A stretch of 64,000 nucleotides of DNA, taken from Tannockella sp964372125. GTDB taxonomy: Bacteria; Bacillota_I; Bacilli_A; Erysipelotrichales; Coprobacillaceae. The stretch lies in contig CAYJPL010000002.1 in the NCBI GenBank assembly GCA_964372125.1, positions 49,676 to 113,675 of the forward strand. Reading direction: 5' to 3'. Below the pieces are notes generated by a model. The model had not been told where the DNA came from and searched no databases. It saw nothing but the letters and a program-made list of their open reading frames with translations. Within the stretch, counting starts at the first letter, position 1. Each line of letters opens with the position of its first letter. The position numbers and the translations under genes are program-made. Shown one piece after another: positions 26,132 to 36,309 of this stretch.

Positions 26132-29100
26132 ATGAGAAAGAAAATGATTGTGTTCGTATTGGCTCTGTTTATGACAATTCAAGTAGCATCACCTCTAATA
26201 GACATTAGAGCAATGAATACAAATGCAACAAAGTTGGGTGAGTCAATAACAGAACTATACGTAGAAGAGGAAGTATTAGTTCAAAGTACTACTGTAGGAA
26301 GTGACTATGAGGTTAATTTACCATCGTCAATCCAAGTAGTATACAATGACACTACAAAACAAGATGTTGAAGTAGTGTGGAATGAGGTTGATGATAAAGT
26401 CTTTTCAACCAAAAGTAGTGGCAATTACACTTATGAATTATCATTTAAAGATAAAGATGTAGCGATAGATTCATCATTGGTATTGCCAATAATAAGTGTG
26501 ACTGTTGCGGGAGAACAAATACAAAGTAAAGCAGTGAAAACAGATATGAGTGTAAATTACTATATCTCTTATCCAGTAGCTGGTGAAACTACACGTGAGT
26601 TACGCGTGGTAGTTGATGCTCCTAGTGATATGGAAATTAAAAGTGTAGAAGTTGATCCTGTTGGTGCAGGTAACTTTGATCCTGTAAGTAAGGTTGGAGC
26701 AGATACGGTACACGATGTAACGCTAAACCAAGAATACAAGATAACAATTGCATATGAGCTTGACGGGACTAGTGGAACTAGTATCTTTTATCATGTGCCT
26801 AGTGATGCAACAAACTTCACATATGAAGTAGTTGATGGTAGTGTGAAACTAAAAAGTTATAAACAATTAGCACCTAAGGAGATGTATGTACCAAGTACAG
26901 TTACTGTTGATGGAGTAACTTATCCTGTAAGTGAACTTGGAGAGGGTCTTGCAACAAATTATAGTCTAACAAAATTAACTTTTGAATCTGGAAGTCAAAT
27001 TACAACCATCGGAAAAAATGCTTTTTCAGGAAATGATTTTACTGAAGTTGTATTACCAGATAGTGTTATTTCGTTAGCAGATTACGCATTTTCGAATAAT
27101 ATCAAATTAACAAATATTAATATACCTAAAAACTTAGAAGAAATGTCAAATGGTATATTTGATAATTGTACGAGTCTTGCAATAAATCTTGAAGTACCTA
27201 GCACAGTAACATCGATTGGTACAAAATCATTTAATAACGTGCCACTTACTGGGTTAACAATGCATCATGGTATCACGAGTATTGGAGACTATGCATTTTA
27301 TGGCAATAATATACAAAGCTTTATGTACAAAGATGGAGATAGTGGTCAACTTAATATATTACCAAATAAGCTAGAATATTTAGGTTCATATAGTTTTTAT
27401 GGTTCGGATATTGAATCAATCCAAATCGGATCAAATATTACAACAATATCAAGTAGTGCCTTTAGAGAATCGCAAAATCTTACAACAGTTGTAGTTGATG
27501 AAGGTGTAGTGGGAATTGATGGAAGTGCATTTCAAAATATTGGTCTTAGCAGTTTAGACTCTGTTCAAGTTTATCTTCCAGAAACTCTAACTAAAATAGG
27601 GGACAATGCATTTAGTACAAATATCAGTACGGTTGCTTTGCGTGATGAATATGGAAACTCAGTGATACCTGGAACAGCACAACTATCTGATAATGTAGAA
27701 ACAATTGGATGGGCAGCATTTCAAGGTAATACATTTAGTAGTATAGAGATTGGAACAACGATAAATGGTTCATTGATAAGTCAGATTAAACAAAAAGCAT
27801 TTACACCAAAAGACGGTATAAATCAGGAAAGTTTTAAAATACACTGCGCAAGTACTGTCGCACTCTTAGATAATCCATGGGGATCAAATGTAGAATATAT
27901 TGAATATGATGATACAAAAATCACAGCTGAATATGTGTATTATGCTGATAGTGGAACAATTGTGTCGTATAAAGGTGATAGCGCCGTAGTTAATATACCA
28001 GATGAAATTGAAGGGCATATAATAAAAATAATTGGTACTAGTGCTTTTGTGGGTACTGATGTACAAAAAGTTACATTCCCGCCTACAATTGAAGAAATAG
28101 GACCTAGTGCATTTGCAAATGTTTCCACACTAAATGAAATAAATTTTAGTACAAATTCAGCAGGTGAAACGGCGATAAAAACTATTGATGATGCTGCGTT
28201 TATTAGAACTGGTTTAGAAAATTTAACATTACCAAAATCAGTTGAATATATTGGTATATCAGCATTTTATGCTGCAAACAATTTAGAAAATATAATTTTG
28301 AATTCAAATGGGAAGCTAACATTAGATACAACTTCATTTGGTGGGTTAAATACTGGAAAACTAGATACATTTATTATCAATCATGATGGAAATATTGAAG
28401 ATCTGACTATCAATTCAGCATTTAATGGATCGGTGATAGGGTATATATCGATACCAAACTATGAAAAACCAAATAACTCACTTGGTCAAGGCGAACCATG
28501 GGGTGCTACGTCAGCCATTGTTTTATGGGCTGATAGTAAGTTAATTGATGTTGATGGAGATTCAAAGACGGATTACATATTTTCAATAGAAACAAATACA
28601 ATCCAAAAATATTTAGGTGAAGAAACTGATGTTGTAATACCAGACTATTTTGAGATTGTTGAAAACGGGCAATCTATAACGTACCCAGTAACAACAATTG
28701 GAAAAGCTGCATTTAAAGCAAATGAAAAACTTACAACAGTTGTTTTACCAAGTGAGTTGACTTCTATTAGTGATGAAGCATTTATGAACTGTACAAATCT
28801 TACAACAGTTATATTTAATGAAACATTAACTACAATCGGAAGTTCTTCATTCGAAAATTGTGATAAACTACAGTATAGTTCATTAGGAGCTGATGGTGAA
28901 TTACCAAAAAATATATTTATAATTCCGGATAGTATAACAACATATGGTAAGAGTGCATTTGCAAATACTGGTATTGTTCATCTTGAATTCCCGCTAGGGG
29001 ATGGAGGAAATCAAAATCTATTTAGAAATTCTAGTGAATTACTTTCTGCAAAAATGACTGATGGGAACGATACTGGGTATGCAACATTTTATGGATGTGA

Positions 29101-31795
29101 TAAGTTAACAACTGTTACTTTTCCTGAAGGTTTAGAGATAATAAATTCGGCGACATTTGAAGGAACTGCAATTACAACGATGGTTATACCTGAAGGAGTT
29201 AACTCGATTGGGGCAAATGCCTTTAAAGATACAAAAAATTTAACAACAATTATATTTCCAGAGTCATATACCAATATGTATTATTCAATTTTTGGTACGT
29301 CAAACCCTAATGATGATGCAGTTATCGAACAAATCATCATACCAAGCACTGTTACAAATGTTTCTAGTAGCGCATTTGAAGGGAAAAGAATTAATAACAT
29401 TTTTGTAATGCAGTCTAAATCAACCGAGGATTGGCGCGCTAATCTTGGTTGGGGTGCAGATATGAATGATCCAGCAACAGATGTGAAATTTGCAGGAGAA
29501 ATAATTGTTTTTGAAAGCGAAGTAATTGACCCTTACGATTCAAATACATATTCAAGAACACTGAAAATCAATGCTTCAACAGATGATAGTAGTGGTCTAA
29601 AAATTTCAAAAATCACAGTACCAGAAATTGATGTACAACCATCAATTAGAGGGCAAATAATTAATGTGAATAATCAATTTTGGAATAGTAGTGAAGAAGA
29701 CAAGAAATTCACATATGAATTTACTGAACCTGGAACTTACTTCTTTTATGGAGAAGATACAAATGGACAAACGATAGGATATCCAGTAGTTATTGAAGAA
29801 ATTGGTAAACCATCCTTTACAAAAGATGATGAGGGGAATCATTTAACAAATACAAATATCGTTATCCCTACTACAATATCGAATGATATTACAGTAGAAG
29901 AGTTACTGTTTATGATTAATCCACAAGCATCAACTATTGAGTTTCCAACTACATCTAAATACAATGAATCAAGCTTATATTTTGATAATGGAAATGAAGT
30001 TGATAGATATACAATAAGTGATGGTGACCTAAGTAAAATACATGCAATTGGAGATGAAGAAATTATTGAAGTTGAATTAACTACTACTTCAGGTACAGGA
30101 TTAACAGATAAAATCACTATTTTATTTGAAGGTAAATCATATGATCCACCAATTGTAAGTGTAGAAATAACACAGCCAGAAACAAGTGAAAATAGTGTAG
30201 TTGTAAAACTTAATGAAACAGTAAAACTAAATGCAACAGCTATACTAGATGAAGGAAATGCTGAAGATTTAACTTACCAATGGTATTCTTCTACAAGCGC
30301 AAATCAAACGGGAGAGATTATTGATGGTGCAATTAACAGTGAGTACAATGTTGATAGTACTAAAGTAGGAACGTTATATTACTATGTTGTTGTAACGGAT
30401 ACTAGAACAAACCTAAATACTACTAGTACAACTTTAATGGTTGAAGTAGAACCATTTAAAATCACACTAGATGCAACTGATGGATTATTTGTTGATGGTA
30501 TAGGATTAAAACAAATTGTTGAGTATACAAATAATGAAGGAAAAATCAAAGCATTAGAAGTACTTCCAACAAGTGATACATTGGTATTAATTGGATGGAT
30601 ATATGAAGATGAACTTCTTACAACTGCACAGTTACAAGATATTGTGTTTACAAGTGATGCAATAATTAGCGCAGTGTGGCTAGATGATGTACTAGTTGAC
30701 ACAGATAAAGATCTTAACGGTAATGAACCTGGTGATGGTATACCAGATATTTATCAAACTATAGTTAAATTCCAGGTTGTAAATGGAGTGTTTGAGGGCG
30801 GTATAACAGAACTTGAAGAAGTAGTTACTTTTGAATTAGGCGATAACTATTCACAAGATAAAACAGCAACTTGTGATGTTGCAATGCCTCTGGCTATGAT
30901 ACCAAATGAGGGGTATCACGGCGGAAATTGGAATGTAAATGAAACAAAAGTATATTATACTGACCAAGTTATTACATTCGTATATACTTATGAGATTAAC
31001 GAGTACACGATAGTATTTAACAGTAATGGTGCAAATGGTACTATGGAAAATCAAACAATCCAATACGGGCAAGATGTTAATATTACACCTAATGAATTCA
31101 CAATGGAAAACGCTGAATTTTTAGGTTGGTCTACAGCTCCAGACGGATTAGTAGAATATGCGGATGGTCAATCCATTGTCGATTTAACTATTGAAAATGA
31201 TGTGATAGTAGACTTATATGCAGTTTGGCAAGTTCGTGATGTGCCAGTAATTGTTGATCCAGAAACGCCAGATATCCAAGAACCAGAAATACCAGCTACT
31301 CAAGAACCAGAAACATCTCCGACACCTATCCCAGAACCACAAGTTGAATCAGAAGTTGATACTTTTGTAGAAGAAGAGATTACTGATGAGCTACTTGATA
31401 GTAATGATACAAATAATTTTGAATCAACCGCTCAAGATGCTGAGTTTGGTATTGGCGATAATAATCAATGGGCACTAATTAATTTGATTTCAATGCTACT
31501 AACGGTTATATATACAATATATTTATTTATGACTAGAAAAAAAGTGGATACTGTTGGATATAGTGAACATATTAGATTACGTAAAAAAACATTATTAACA
31601 ATGAATGTTGTATTCACTGTGGTATCTATTACTTTATTTGTAATTACTCAAGATTTAACCCAACCAATGAAAATGGTTGATAATTGGACATTGTTGTTTG
31701 TAGGAGTTATTGTAGCACAAACTTTATTGACACTAATTTATCGCCGTAGCGATAATGAAAATACACAACCACCAATGTCTAATACTACAGTATAG
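26132..31795 (+). CDS. Giant BspA-like leucine-rich-repeat surface protein
   Basis: 1887 residues. A signal peptide (about residues 1-28, KKMIVFVLALFMTIQVASPL) precedes an Ig-like region. A long array of BspA-type LRR_5 repeats follows (about 270-1110), each like ITTIGKNAFSGN. Next come Ig-like segments (about 1345-1450) and InlB/Listeria-Bacteroides-type repeats (about 1450-1710; for example YTIVFNSNGANGTMENQ). A Pro/Glu-rich stretch (DPETPDIQEPEIP) leads to three membrane helices near 1780-1800, 1820-1840 and 1850-1868. There is no LPXTG motif, so anchoring is by the C-terminal helices. BspA-like proteins are often host-binding or matrix-binding adhesins; that role is inferred. Confidence 0.88.
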   Translation: MRKKMIVFVLALFMTIQVASPLIDIRAMNTNATKLGESITELYVEEEVLVQSTTVGSDYEVNLPSSIQVVYNDTTKQDVEVVWNEVDDKVFSTKSSGNYTYELSFKDKDVAIDSSLVLPIISVTVAGEQIQSKAVKTDMSVNYYISYPVAGETTRELRVVVDAPSDMEIKSVEVDPVGAGNFDPVSKVGADTVHDVTLNQEYKITIAYELDGTSGTSIFYHVPSDATNFTYEVVDGSVKLKSYKQLAPKEMYVPSTVTVDGVTYPVSELGEGLATNYSLTKLTFESGSQITTIGKNAFSGNDFTEVVLPDSVISLADYAFSNNIKLTNINIPKNLEEMSNGIFDNCTSLAINLEVPSTVTSIGTKSFNNVPLTGLTMHHGITSIGDYAFYGNNIQSFMYKDGDSGQLNILPNKLEYLGSYSFYGSDIESIQIGSNITTISSSAFRESQNLTTVVVDEGVVGIDGSAFQNIGLSSLDSVQVYLPETLTKIGDNAFSTNISTVALRDEYGNSVIPGTAQLSDNVETIGWAAFQGNTFSSIEIGTTINGSLISQIKQKAFTPKDGINQESFKIHCASTVALLDNPWGSNVEYIEYDDTKITAEYVYYADSGTIVSYKGDSAVVNIPDEIEGHIIKIIGTSAFVGTDVQKVTFPPTIEEIGPSAFANVSTLNEINFSTNSAGETAIKTIDDAAFIRTGLENLTLPKSVEYIGISAFYAANNLENIILNSNGKLTLDTTSFGGLNTGKLDTFIINHDGNIEDLTINSAFNGSVIGYISIPNYEKPNNSLGQGEPWGATSAIVLWADSKLIDVDGDSKTDYIFSIETNTIQKYLGEETDVVIPDYFEIVENGQSITYPVTTIGKAAFKANEKLTTVVLPSELTSISDEAFMNCTNLTTVIFNETLTTIGSSSFENCDKLQYSSLGADGELPKNIFIIPDSITTYGKSAFANTGIVHLEFPLGDGGNQNLFRNSSELLSAKMTDGNDTGYATFYGCDKLTTVTFPEGLEIINSATFEGTAITTMVIPEGVNSIGANAFKDTKNLTTIIFPESYTNMYYSIFGTSNPNDDAVIEQIIIPSTVTNVSSSAFEGKRINNIFVMQSKSTEDWRANLGWGADMNDPATDVKFAGEIIVFESEVIDPYDSNTYSRTLKINASTDDSSGLKISKITVPEIDVQPSIRGQIINVNNQFWNSSEEDKKFTYEFTEPGTYFFYGEDTNGQTIGYPVVIEEIGKPSFTKDDEGNHLTNTNIVIPTTISNDITVEELLFMINPQASTIEFPTTSKYNESSLYFDNGNEVDRYTISDGDLSKIHAIGDEEIIEVELTTTSGTGLTDKITILFEGKSYDPPIVSVEITQPETSENSVVVKLNETVKLNATAILDEGNAEDLTYQWYSSTSANQTGEIIDGAINSEYNVDSTKVGTLYYYVVVTDTRTNLNTTSTTLMVEVEPFKITLDATDGLFVDGIGLKQIVEYTNNEGKIKALEVLPTSDTLVLIGWIYEDELLTTAQLQDIVFTSDAIISAVWLDDVLVDTDKDLNGNEPGDGIPDIYQTIVKFQVVNGVFEGGITELEEVVTFELGDNYSQDKTATCDVAMPLAMIPNEGYHGGNWNVNETKVYYTDQVITFVYTYEINEYTIVFNSNGANGTMENQTIQYGQDVNITPNEFTMENAEFLGWSTAPDGLVEYADGQSIVDLTIENDVIVDLYAVWQVRDVPVIVDPETPDIQEPEIPATQEPETSPTPIPEPQVESEVDTFVEEEITDELLDSNDTNNFESTAQDAEFGIGDNNQWALINLISMLLTVIYTIYLFMTRKKVDTVGYSEHIRLRKKTLLTMNVVFTVVSITLFVITQDLTQPMKMVDNWTLLFVGVIVAQTLLTLIYRRSDNENTQPPMSNTTV

Positions 31796-31824
31796 AAAAA
31801 GAGCTCATATTTGAGCTTTTTTTT
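31796..31824 (+). terminator. Terminator after the surface protein gene
   Basis: AGCTCA / TGAGCT stem extended by G-T and A-T pairs, with an eight-base T-run. Confidence 0.8.
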
Positions 31825-31858
31825 GTATCATGGTAAAATTATTTAAGGAGGTATTACT

Positions 31859-32452
31859 ATGAAACCAAAATGTGATCAATGTAAGAAATCTACTACAGGC
31901 TTTAATAAAATAGGATACGAAATAGGTGGTATTACTTTGTGCGGGAGCTGTAAGGATAAGTTAAAAGCATTTAAGAGTACAAAAACATATAAGACTGTAG
32001 AAGAAGCACAAAGTGACTTTGATGCAGTAATGAATGATGCGAGTGATTTTGATGAAGAAATAAAAGTAGCAATAACGGCTCATTATCAGACTATAATTGA
32101 TAAATTAAATATAATGGGAATAAAATTCCCAGTTACTACAGGTTATAATTTTGAAGGTTATAATATTACAGAATATCTTGATATTGTTGTTGGTGAAGTG
32201 GTAATTGGAACGGGGATGTTTTCAACGTTTATTGCTGGATTTGAAGATACATTTGGTGGTGAAGTTAGAGCGTATACATCAAAGTTACAAGAATTTAGAG
32301 ATATAGCCAAATATCGAGCAATCGAGTGTGCAGTTGAATTAAATGCAAATGCACTAATTGGATGTAAATACGACTTTGTAAACTTTACAAATGATAAAAT
32401 AGGTGTTGTTTTTAGTGGAACGGCAGTTATTTATGAAAAGAAAAATGTCTGA
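31859..32452 (+). CDS. UPF0145 (YbjQ-like) protein with N-terminal zinc ribbon
   Basis: 197 residues in two parts: a zinc-ribbon (CDQCKK, then CGSCKD, residues 5-33) and a C-terminal YbjQ/UPF0145 domain (about 95-195) with TTGYNFEGYNITEYLDIV, RAIECAVELNANALIGCKYDF and a final GTAVIY. YbjQ-like domains form pentamers and are often described as heavy-metal binding; no reaction is known. It is monocistronic. Confidence 0.75.
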   Translation: MKPKCDQCKKSTTGFNKIGYEIGGITLCGSCKDKLKAFKSTKTYKTVEEAQSDFDAVMNDASDFDEEIKVAITAHYQTIIDKLNIMGIKFPVTTGYNFEGYNITEYLDIVVGEVVIGTGMFSTFIAGFEDTFGGEVRAYTSKLQEFRDIAKYRAIECAVELNANALIGCKYDFVNFTNDKIGVVFSGTAVIYEKKNV

Positions 32453-32456
32453 TGTA

Positions 32457-32484
32457 TTGACAATAATAAAAATAATAGTATGAT
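32457..32484 (+). promoter_or_regulatory. Promoter of the thrS T-box leader
   Basis: TTGACA (32457-32462), 16-bp spacer, TATGAT (32479-32484). Transcription would start near 32491, giving a leader of about 235 nt. Confidence 0.65.
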
Positions 32485-32534
32485 AGGTATATATATAAAT
32501 ACAGTGATATAGGATATGTTTATATACATCTTTG

Positions 32535-32705
32535 ATTTAGAGAAAAAGCGGTTGGTGAAAGCTTTGATAAGTGTACATAAATACTCCCTATGAGTAGCAC
32601 TCGAAAGAGATTGCCGGTAGCGCGTTATAGCTTTGAGGTTATTTTAGATAACGAATTAAGGTGGTACCACGAGCTCTCGTCCTTTGGATGATGGCTCTTT
32701 TTATT
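32535..32705 (+). promoter_or_regulatory. T-box riboswitch controlling thrS
   Basis: The T-box sequence AAGGTGGTACCACG (32658-32671) is diagnostic. It is followed by a terminator stem (GAGC ... TCGTCC / GGATGA ... GCTC, 32671-32696) and a T-run; upstream lies AGAGA then GGTTGGTGAAAGC, the typical Stem I features. Uncharged tRNA-Thr would stabilise the antiterminator and switch on thrS. A possible Thr specifier codon is ACT at 32583-32585, which is uncertain. Confidence 0.9.
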
Positions 32706-32726
32706 TATGATAAAGGAGATATAAAG

Positions 32727-34457
32727 ATGATAGATTTTAAAAATGATGAAAAATTAAGCGTATTGAATCACTCTTGTGCACATGTTCTTGCTCAAGCAGT
32801 AAAACATTTATACCCACATGCAAAATTCTGGGTAGGTCCAGTAGTAAGTGAAGGGTTTTATTATGATATTGATTTAGGTGATGACGTTATTAAAGATGAA
32901 GACATTCCAAGAATCGAAAAAGAAATGAAGAAAATTTGTAAAGATGGTAAACGTATTGTTAGAAAAGAGCTAACAAAAGAAGAAGCATTGGAACTGTTTA
33001 AAGGTGATGAATACAAATTAGATTTAATTGAAGGATTAGAAGATGGAACAATTACTACTTATGGTCAAGGAGACTTTGTTGACTTATGTAGAGGACCACA
33101 TGTTGAAAGTGTGAAGGCATGTAAAAACTTCAAGTTAATAAAACATTCAGGTGCATACTTTAAAGGTGATAAAAACAATAAAGTATTACAACGTATTTAT
33201 GGTGTTTGTTTTGAAACACCTGAAGCATTAGAGGAGCACTTACATTTATTAGAAGAAGCAAAAAAACGTGACCATAAAAAACTAGGAAAAGAATTAGAGC
33301 TATTTATGATGAATGAATATGCACCAGGAATGCCTTTCTTTTTACCAAAAGGTATGATTCTACGTAATATTCTTGAAAATTATTGGTATCAAGAACATAC
33401 AAAAGAAGGGTACCAATTTATTAAGACACCAATTATGATGTCAAAAGAACTTTGGGAAGTTAGTGGACATTGGCAAAACTACCAAGAAAATATGTACACA
33501 AGTATTGTTGATGATCGTGAATTTGCGATTAAACCAATGAACTGTCCAGGAAGTTTATTAGTTTATAAAAATGGATTATATTCATACAAAGATTTACCAC
33601 TTCGTATGGGAGAACTTGGTCAAGTTCACCGTCACGAAGCAAGTGGTGCACTAAATGGTTTATTTAGAGTTCGTACTTTCACACAAGATGATGCGCATAT
33701 TTTTATGACACCAGATCAAATTGAAAGTGAGGTAGTGCGATTAATTGGATTTATTGATAGAGTATATACTGCATTAAAATTAGATTATAAGATCGAATTA
33801 AGTACAAGACCAGAAGATAAATATATTGGTGATTTAGATATTTGGGAAAAAAGTGAGGCTGCTCTTGCAAATGCGTGTGTTGTAGCTGGTAAAGAATATA
33901 AGATTAATCCAGGAGATGGCGCATTCTATGGTCCAAAACTTGATTTCCATGTAAAAGATTCTTTAGGAAGAGTATGGCAGTGTGGAACAATCCAATTAGA
34001 TATGAATTTACCAGAAAGGTTTGACATTCACTATGTAGATGATACAGGAAGTAAAGTACGACCAGTAATGCTACACCGCGTAATTTATGGATCAATTGAA
34101 AGATTTATCGGAATTCTAATTGAGCACTTTGCAGGTAAATTCCCAATGTGGTTATCACCAGTACAAGTAAAAGTATTACCGGTTAAAAATGAATATCACC
34201 TAGAATATGCTAAGAAAGTTGTTGCTGATTTAGAAGCACTTGGATATCGCGTAGAAATGGATGCTCGTGAAGAAAAATTAGGATATCGTATACGTGAAGG
34301 ACAAATGCAAAAAGTGCCTTACTTATTAGTATTAGGAGATAATGAACGTGATGAGGGAAGTGTGACTTTTAGAAGACACGGAGAACAAAAACAAACAAAT
34401 GTATCATTTGAAGAGTTTAATATAATGTTACAACAAGAAGTAGATTCAAAACAATAA
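32727..34457 (+). CDS. thrS: Threonyl-tRNA synthetase lacking the TGS domain
   Basis: 576 residues. It starts directly in the editing domain (HSCAH, residues 15-19, an HxxxH motif), followed by the class II catalytic core (PMNCPGSLLVYK, DDAHIF, LHRVIYGSIERF) and an anticodon-binding domain (KVLPV to the end). The usual N-terminal TGS domain of about 60 residues is absent. No earlier start exists, because the upstream sequence is the T-box terminator. Ribosome site AAAGGAGAT. Confidence 0.93.
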   Translation: MIDFKNDEKLSVLNHSCAHVLAQAVKHLYPHAKFWVGPVVSEGFYYDIDLGDDVIKDEDIPRIEKEMKKICKDGKRIVRKELTKEEALELFKGDEYKLDLIEGLEDGTITTYGQGDFVDLCRGPHVESVKACKNFKLIKHSGAYFKGDKNNKVLQRIYGVCFETPEALEEHLHLLEEAKKRDHKKLGKELELFMMNEYAPGMPFFLPKGMILRNILENYWYQEHTKEGYQFIKTPIMMSKELWEVSGHWQNYQENMYTSIVDDREFAIKPMNCPGSLLVYKNGLYSYKDLPLRMGELGQVHRHEASGALNGLFRVRTFTQDDAHIFMTPDQIESEVVRLIGFIDRVYTALKLDYKIELSTRPEDKYIGDLDIWEKSEAALANACVVAGKEYKINPGDGAFYGPKLDFHVKDSLGRVWQCGTIQLDMNLPERFDIHYVDDTGSKVRPVMLHRVIYGSIERFIGILIEHFAGKFPMWLSPVQVKVLPVKNEYHLEYAKKVVADLEALGYRVEMDAREEKLGYRIREGQMQKVPYLLVLGDNERDEGSVTFRRHGEQKQTNVSFEEFNIMLQQEVDSKQ

Positions 34458-34461
34458 TCAT

Positions 34462-34506
34462 AAGCTTGTATTGAAAGTGATGAAAATCACTTTCAACGAG
34501 CTTTTT
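34462..34506 (+). terminator. Terminator after thrS
   Basis: A perfect 11-bp inner stem (34471-34481 with 34486-34496, GAAA loop) plus an outer AAGCT / AGCTT pairing, with a T-run. Confidence 0.85.
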
Positions 34507-34664
34507 ATTTTAAATGGTTTATTGTATGTTTTGTATACAGATAATAGAGTTTTTTATTAGTAATATATGCATATCAATAATAAAAAAGTAATTGTAAAAT
34601 ATTCTTAGATACTATTATTTTTTAATCATATAGATTATAATATATAAGATGGGAGGAATGTTTA

Positions 34665-35354
34665 ATGAAAAAAAATGTACCGTGTATAAGCACAAAATTA
34701 CGTAGCCATACAGTTATGGTTCCTAAAACTATACATAAAGCTAGTGGAATAATTATTAATGGAAAACGTGTTAAATCATTATTGTTTTCTACAGATGTTG
34801 CAATCATTGCAAATTGTAATGCAGATGCAGTTATTGCAGTATATCCTTTTACACCAACTATGCAAATCACAAATGCTATTATTGATGTCTCACAAAGACC
34901 AGTTGTTGCAGGTGTGGGTGGTGGTACAACTGCCGGTAAAAGAGTTTTAGATATTGCATTAGATGCAGAATTGCATGGAGCAGTAGCAGTTGTATTAAAT
35001 GCGCCTACAAAAACGCAGTTTGTTCAAGAACTAGCTAAAATTGTTGATATTCCAATTGTACTATCAATTGTTTCTCTAGACGAAGATTTAGAAGAAAGAA
35101 TGTTACATAGCGGGGCACATATTGTTAATGTTTCTGGTGGAAAAAACACTATAAAAATAGTTGAAAAATTGCGTGAGATTGATGCTGACTTCCCAATTAT
35201 CGCAACCGGTGGGCCAACTGATATAACTATCGAAGCGGTTATTAAAGCAGGTGCAAATGCGATTACATATACTCCGCCAACAAATGGAGAAATATTCAAA
35301 TCAATGATGGAAATATATCGTAAGCAATGCAAGAAGGAAGATGTAAATCAATAA
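34665..35354 (+). CDS. TIM-barrel protein of unknown function
   Basis: 229 residues with features of a phosphate-binding TIM barrel: glycine-rich VVAGVGGGTTAGKR in the middle and IIATGGPTDITIEAVIKAGANAITYTPPT near the C-terminus, the latter like the phosphate site of IGPS/ThiG-type enzymes. I recall close homologues in Clostridia and Erysipelotrichia annotated only as 'hydrolase'. The gene stands alone between terminators with a GGGAGGAA ribosome site. Function not known. Confidence 0.65.
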   Translation: MKKNVPCISTKLRSHTVMVPKTIHKASGIIINGKRVKSLLFSTDVAIIANCNADAVIAVYPFTPTMQITNAIIDVSQRPVVAGVGGGTTAGKRVLDIALDAELHGAVAVVLNAPTKTQFVQELAKIVDIPIVLSIVSLDEDLEERMLHSGAHIVNVSGGKNTIKIVEKLREIDADFPIIATGGPTDITIEAVIKAGANAITYTPPTNGEIFKSMMEIYRKQCKKEDVNQ

Positions 35355-35357
35355 AAC

Positions 35358-35381
35358 AAGACAACGGTATACGTTGTCTTT
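35358..35381 (+). terminator. Terminator after the TIM-barrel gene
   Basis: A 9-bp stem AAGACAACG / CGTTGTCTT (35358-35366, 35372-35380). The T-run is short, so termination may be partial. Confidence 0.6.
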
Positions 35382-35402
35382 AATCATAAAATGTAGTACA
35401 AT
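35374..35402 (+). promoter_or_regulatory. Promoter of thyA-dfrA-plsC
   Basis: TTGTCT (35374-35379), 17-bp spacer, TACAAT (35397-35402). The -35 overlaps the right arm of the preceding terminator. Confidence 0.5.
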
Positions 35403-35430
35403 CAGTAACAAATATACAGGAGAAACAAAT

Positions 35431-36309
35431 ATGAAACAATATATAGATTTATGTAAATACGTTATGGAAAACGGTGAAGATCGAGGTGACCGTACTGGTA
35501 CAGGAACTCGTGGAGTGTTTGGATATCAAACAAGATACTCACTAATTGATGGTTTTCCACTACTGACTACCAAAAAAATGTTTTTGAGGCCAATTGCAGA
35601 GGAATTACTATGGTTTTTAAATGGAGATACAAATATTAAATATTTAGTAGATAGAAATGTTCGTATATGGAATGAGTGGCCATATGAAACATATAGACAA
35701 AGCATTGATTTTCAAGGAGAAACATTAGAAGAATTTGTTGAAAAAATTAAAATTGATGATGCTTTTGCGCTTAAGTATGGAGAGTTAGGACCAGTATATG
35801 GTAGCCAGTGGCGTAACTTTAATAATGAAGGTGTTGATCAAATCCAAAAACTAGTAGATGGGCTTAAGAATAATCCTTTTTCAAGAAGACACATTGTAAG
35901 TGCGTGGAATCCTGCACAAGTTGATAATATGGCACTGCCACCATGTCATGCATTCTTACAGTTTTATGTAAGTGCAGATGGAAAGTATTTATCATGTCAA
36001 TTATATCAACGTAGTGCAGATATCTTCTTAGGAGTACCATTTAATATTGCTTCATATGCACTACTTACAGAGATGTTAGCTCAAGTATGTGGGATGAGAG
36101 CAAAAGAGTTTATTCATACAATTGGTGATGCGCATATCTATAAAGATCACTTTGATGTCATTAATGAGCAGATTACAAGAGAGTTACTACCAAAATGTAA
36201 GCTTGTATTAAATAAAGATGTAAAATCTATTTTCGAATTTACAATTGACGATATCAAATTAGAAGATTATGTGTCACATAGTAAACTTGTTGGAAAGGTA
36301 AGTGTGTAA
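35431..36309 (+). CDS. thyA: Thymidylate synthase ThyA
   Basis: 292 residues. It converts dUMP to dTMP using methylene-tetrahydrofolate. The catalytic Cys sits in LPPCHAFLQFYV; RTGTGTRGVFG near the start and RRHIVSAWNPAQ are further family motifs. The start follows CAGGAGAAA. The stop overlaps the dihydrofolate reductase start (TAATG), fitting their linked chemistry: DHFR recycles the dihydrofolate made by ThyA. Confidence 0.95.
   Translation: MKQYIDLCKYVMENGEDRGDRTGTGTRGVFGYQTRYSLIDGFPLLTTKKMFLRPIAEELLWFLNGDTNIKYLVDRNVRIWNEWPYETYRQSIDFQGETLEEFVEKIKIDDAFALKYGELGPVYGSQWRNFNNEGVDQIQKLVDGLKNNPFSRRHIVSAWNPAQVDNMALPPCHAFLQFYVSADGKYLSCQLYQRSADIFLGVPFNIASYALLTEMLAQVCGMRAKEFIHTIGDAHIYKDHFDVINEQITRELLPKCKLVLNKDVKSIFEFTIDDIKLEDYVSHSKLVGKVSV

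Noticed and set aside
32571..32605. Firm assignment of the T-box specifier codon
   Set aside because: ACT at 32583 suits threonine, but I could not fold Stem I well enough to prove that it lies in the specifier loop.
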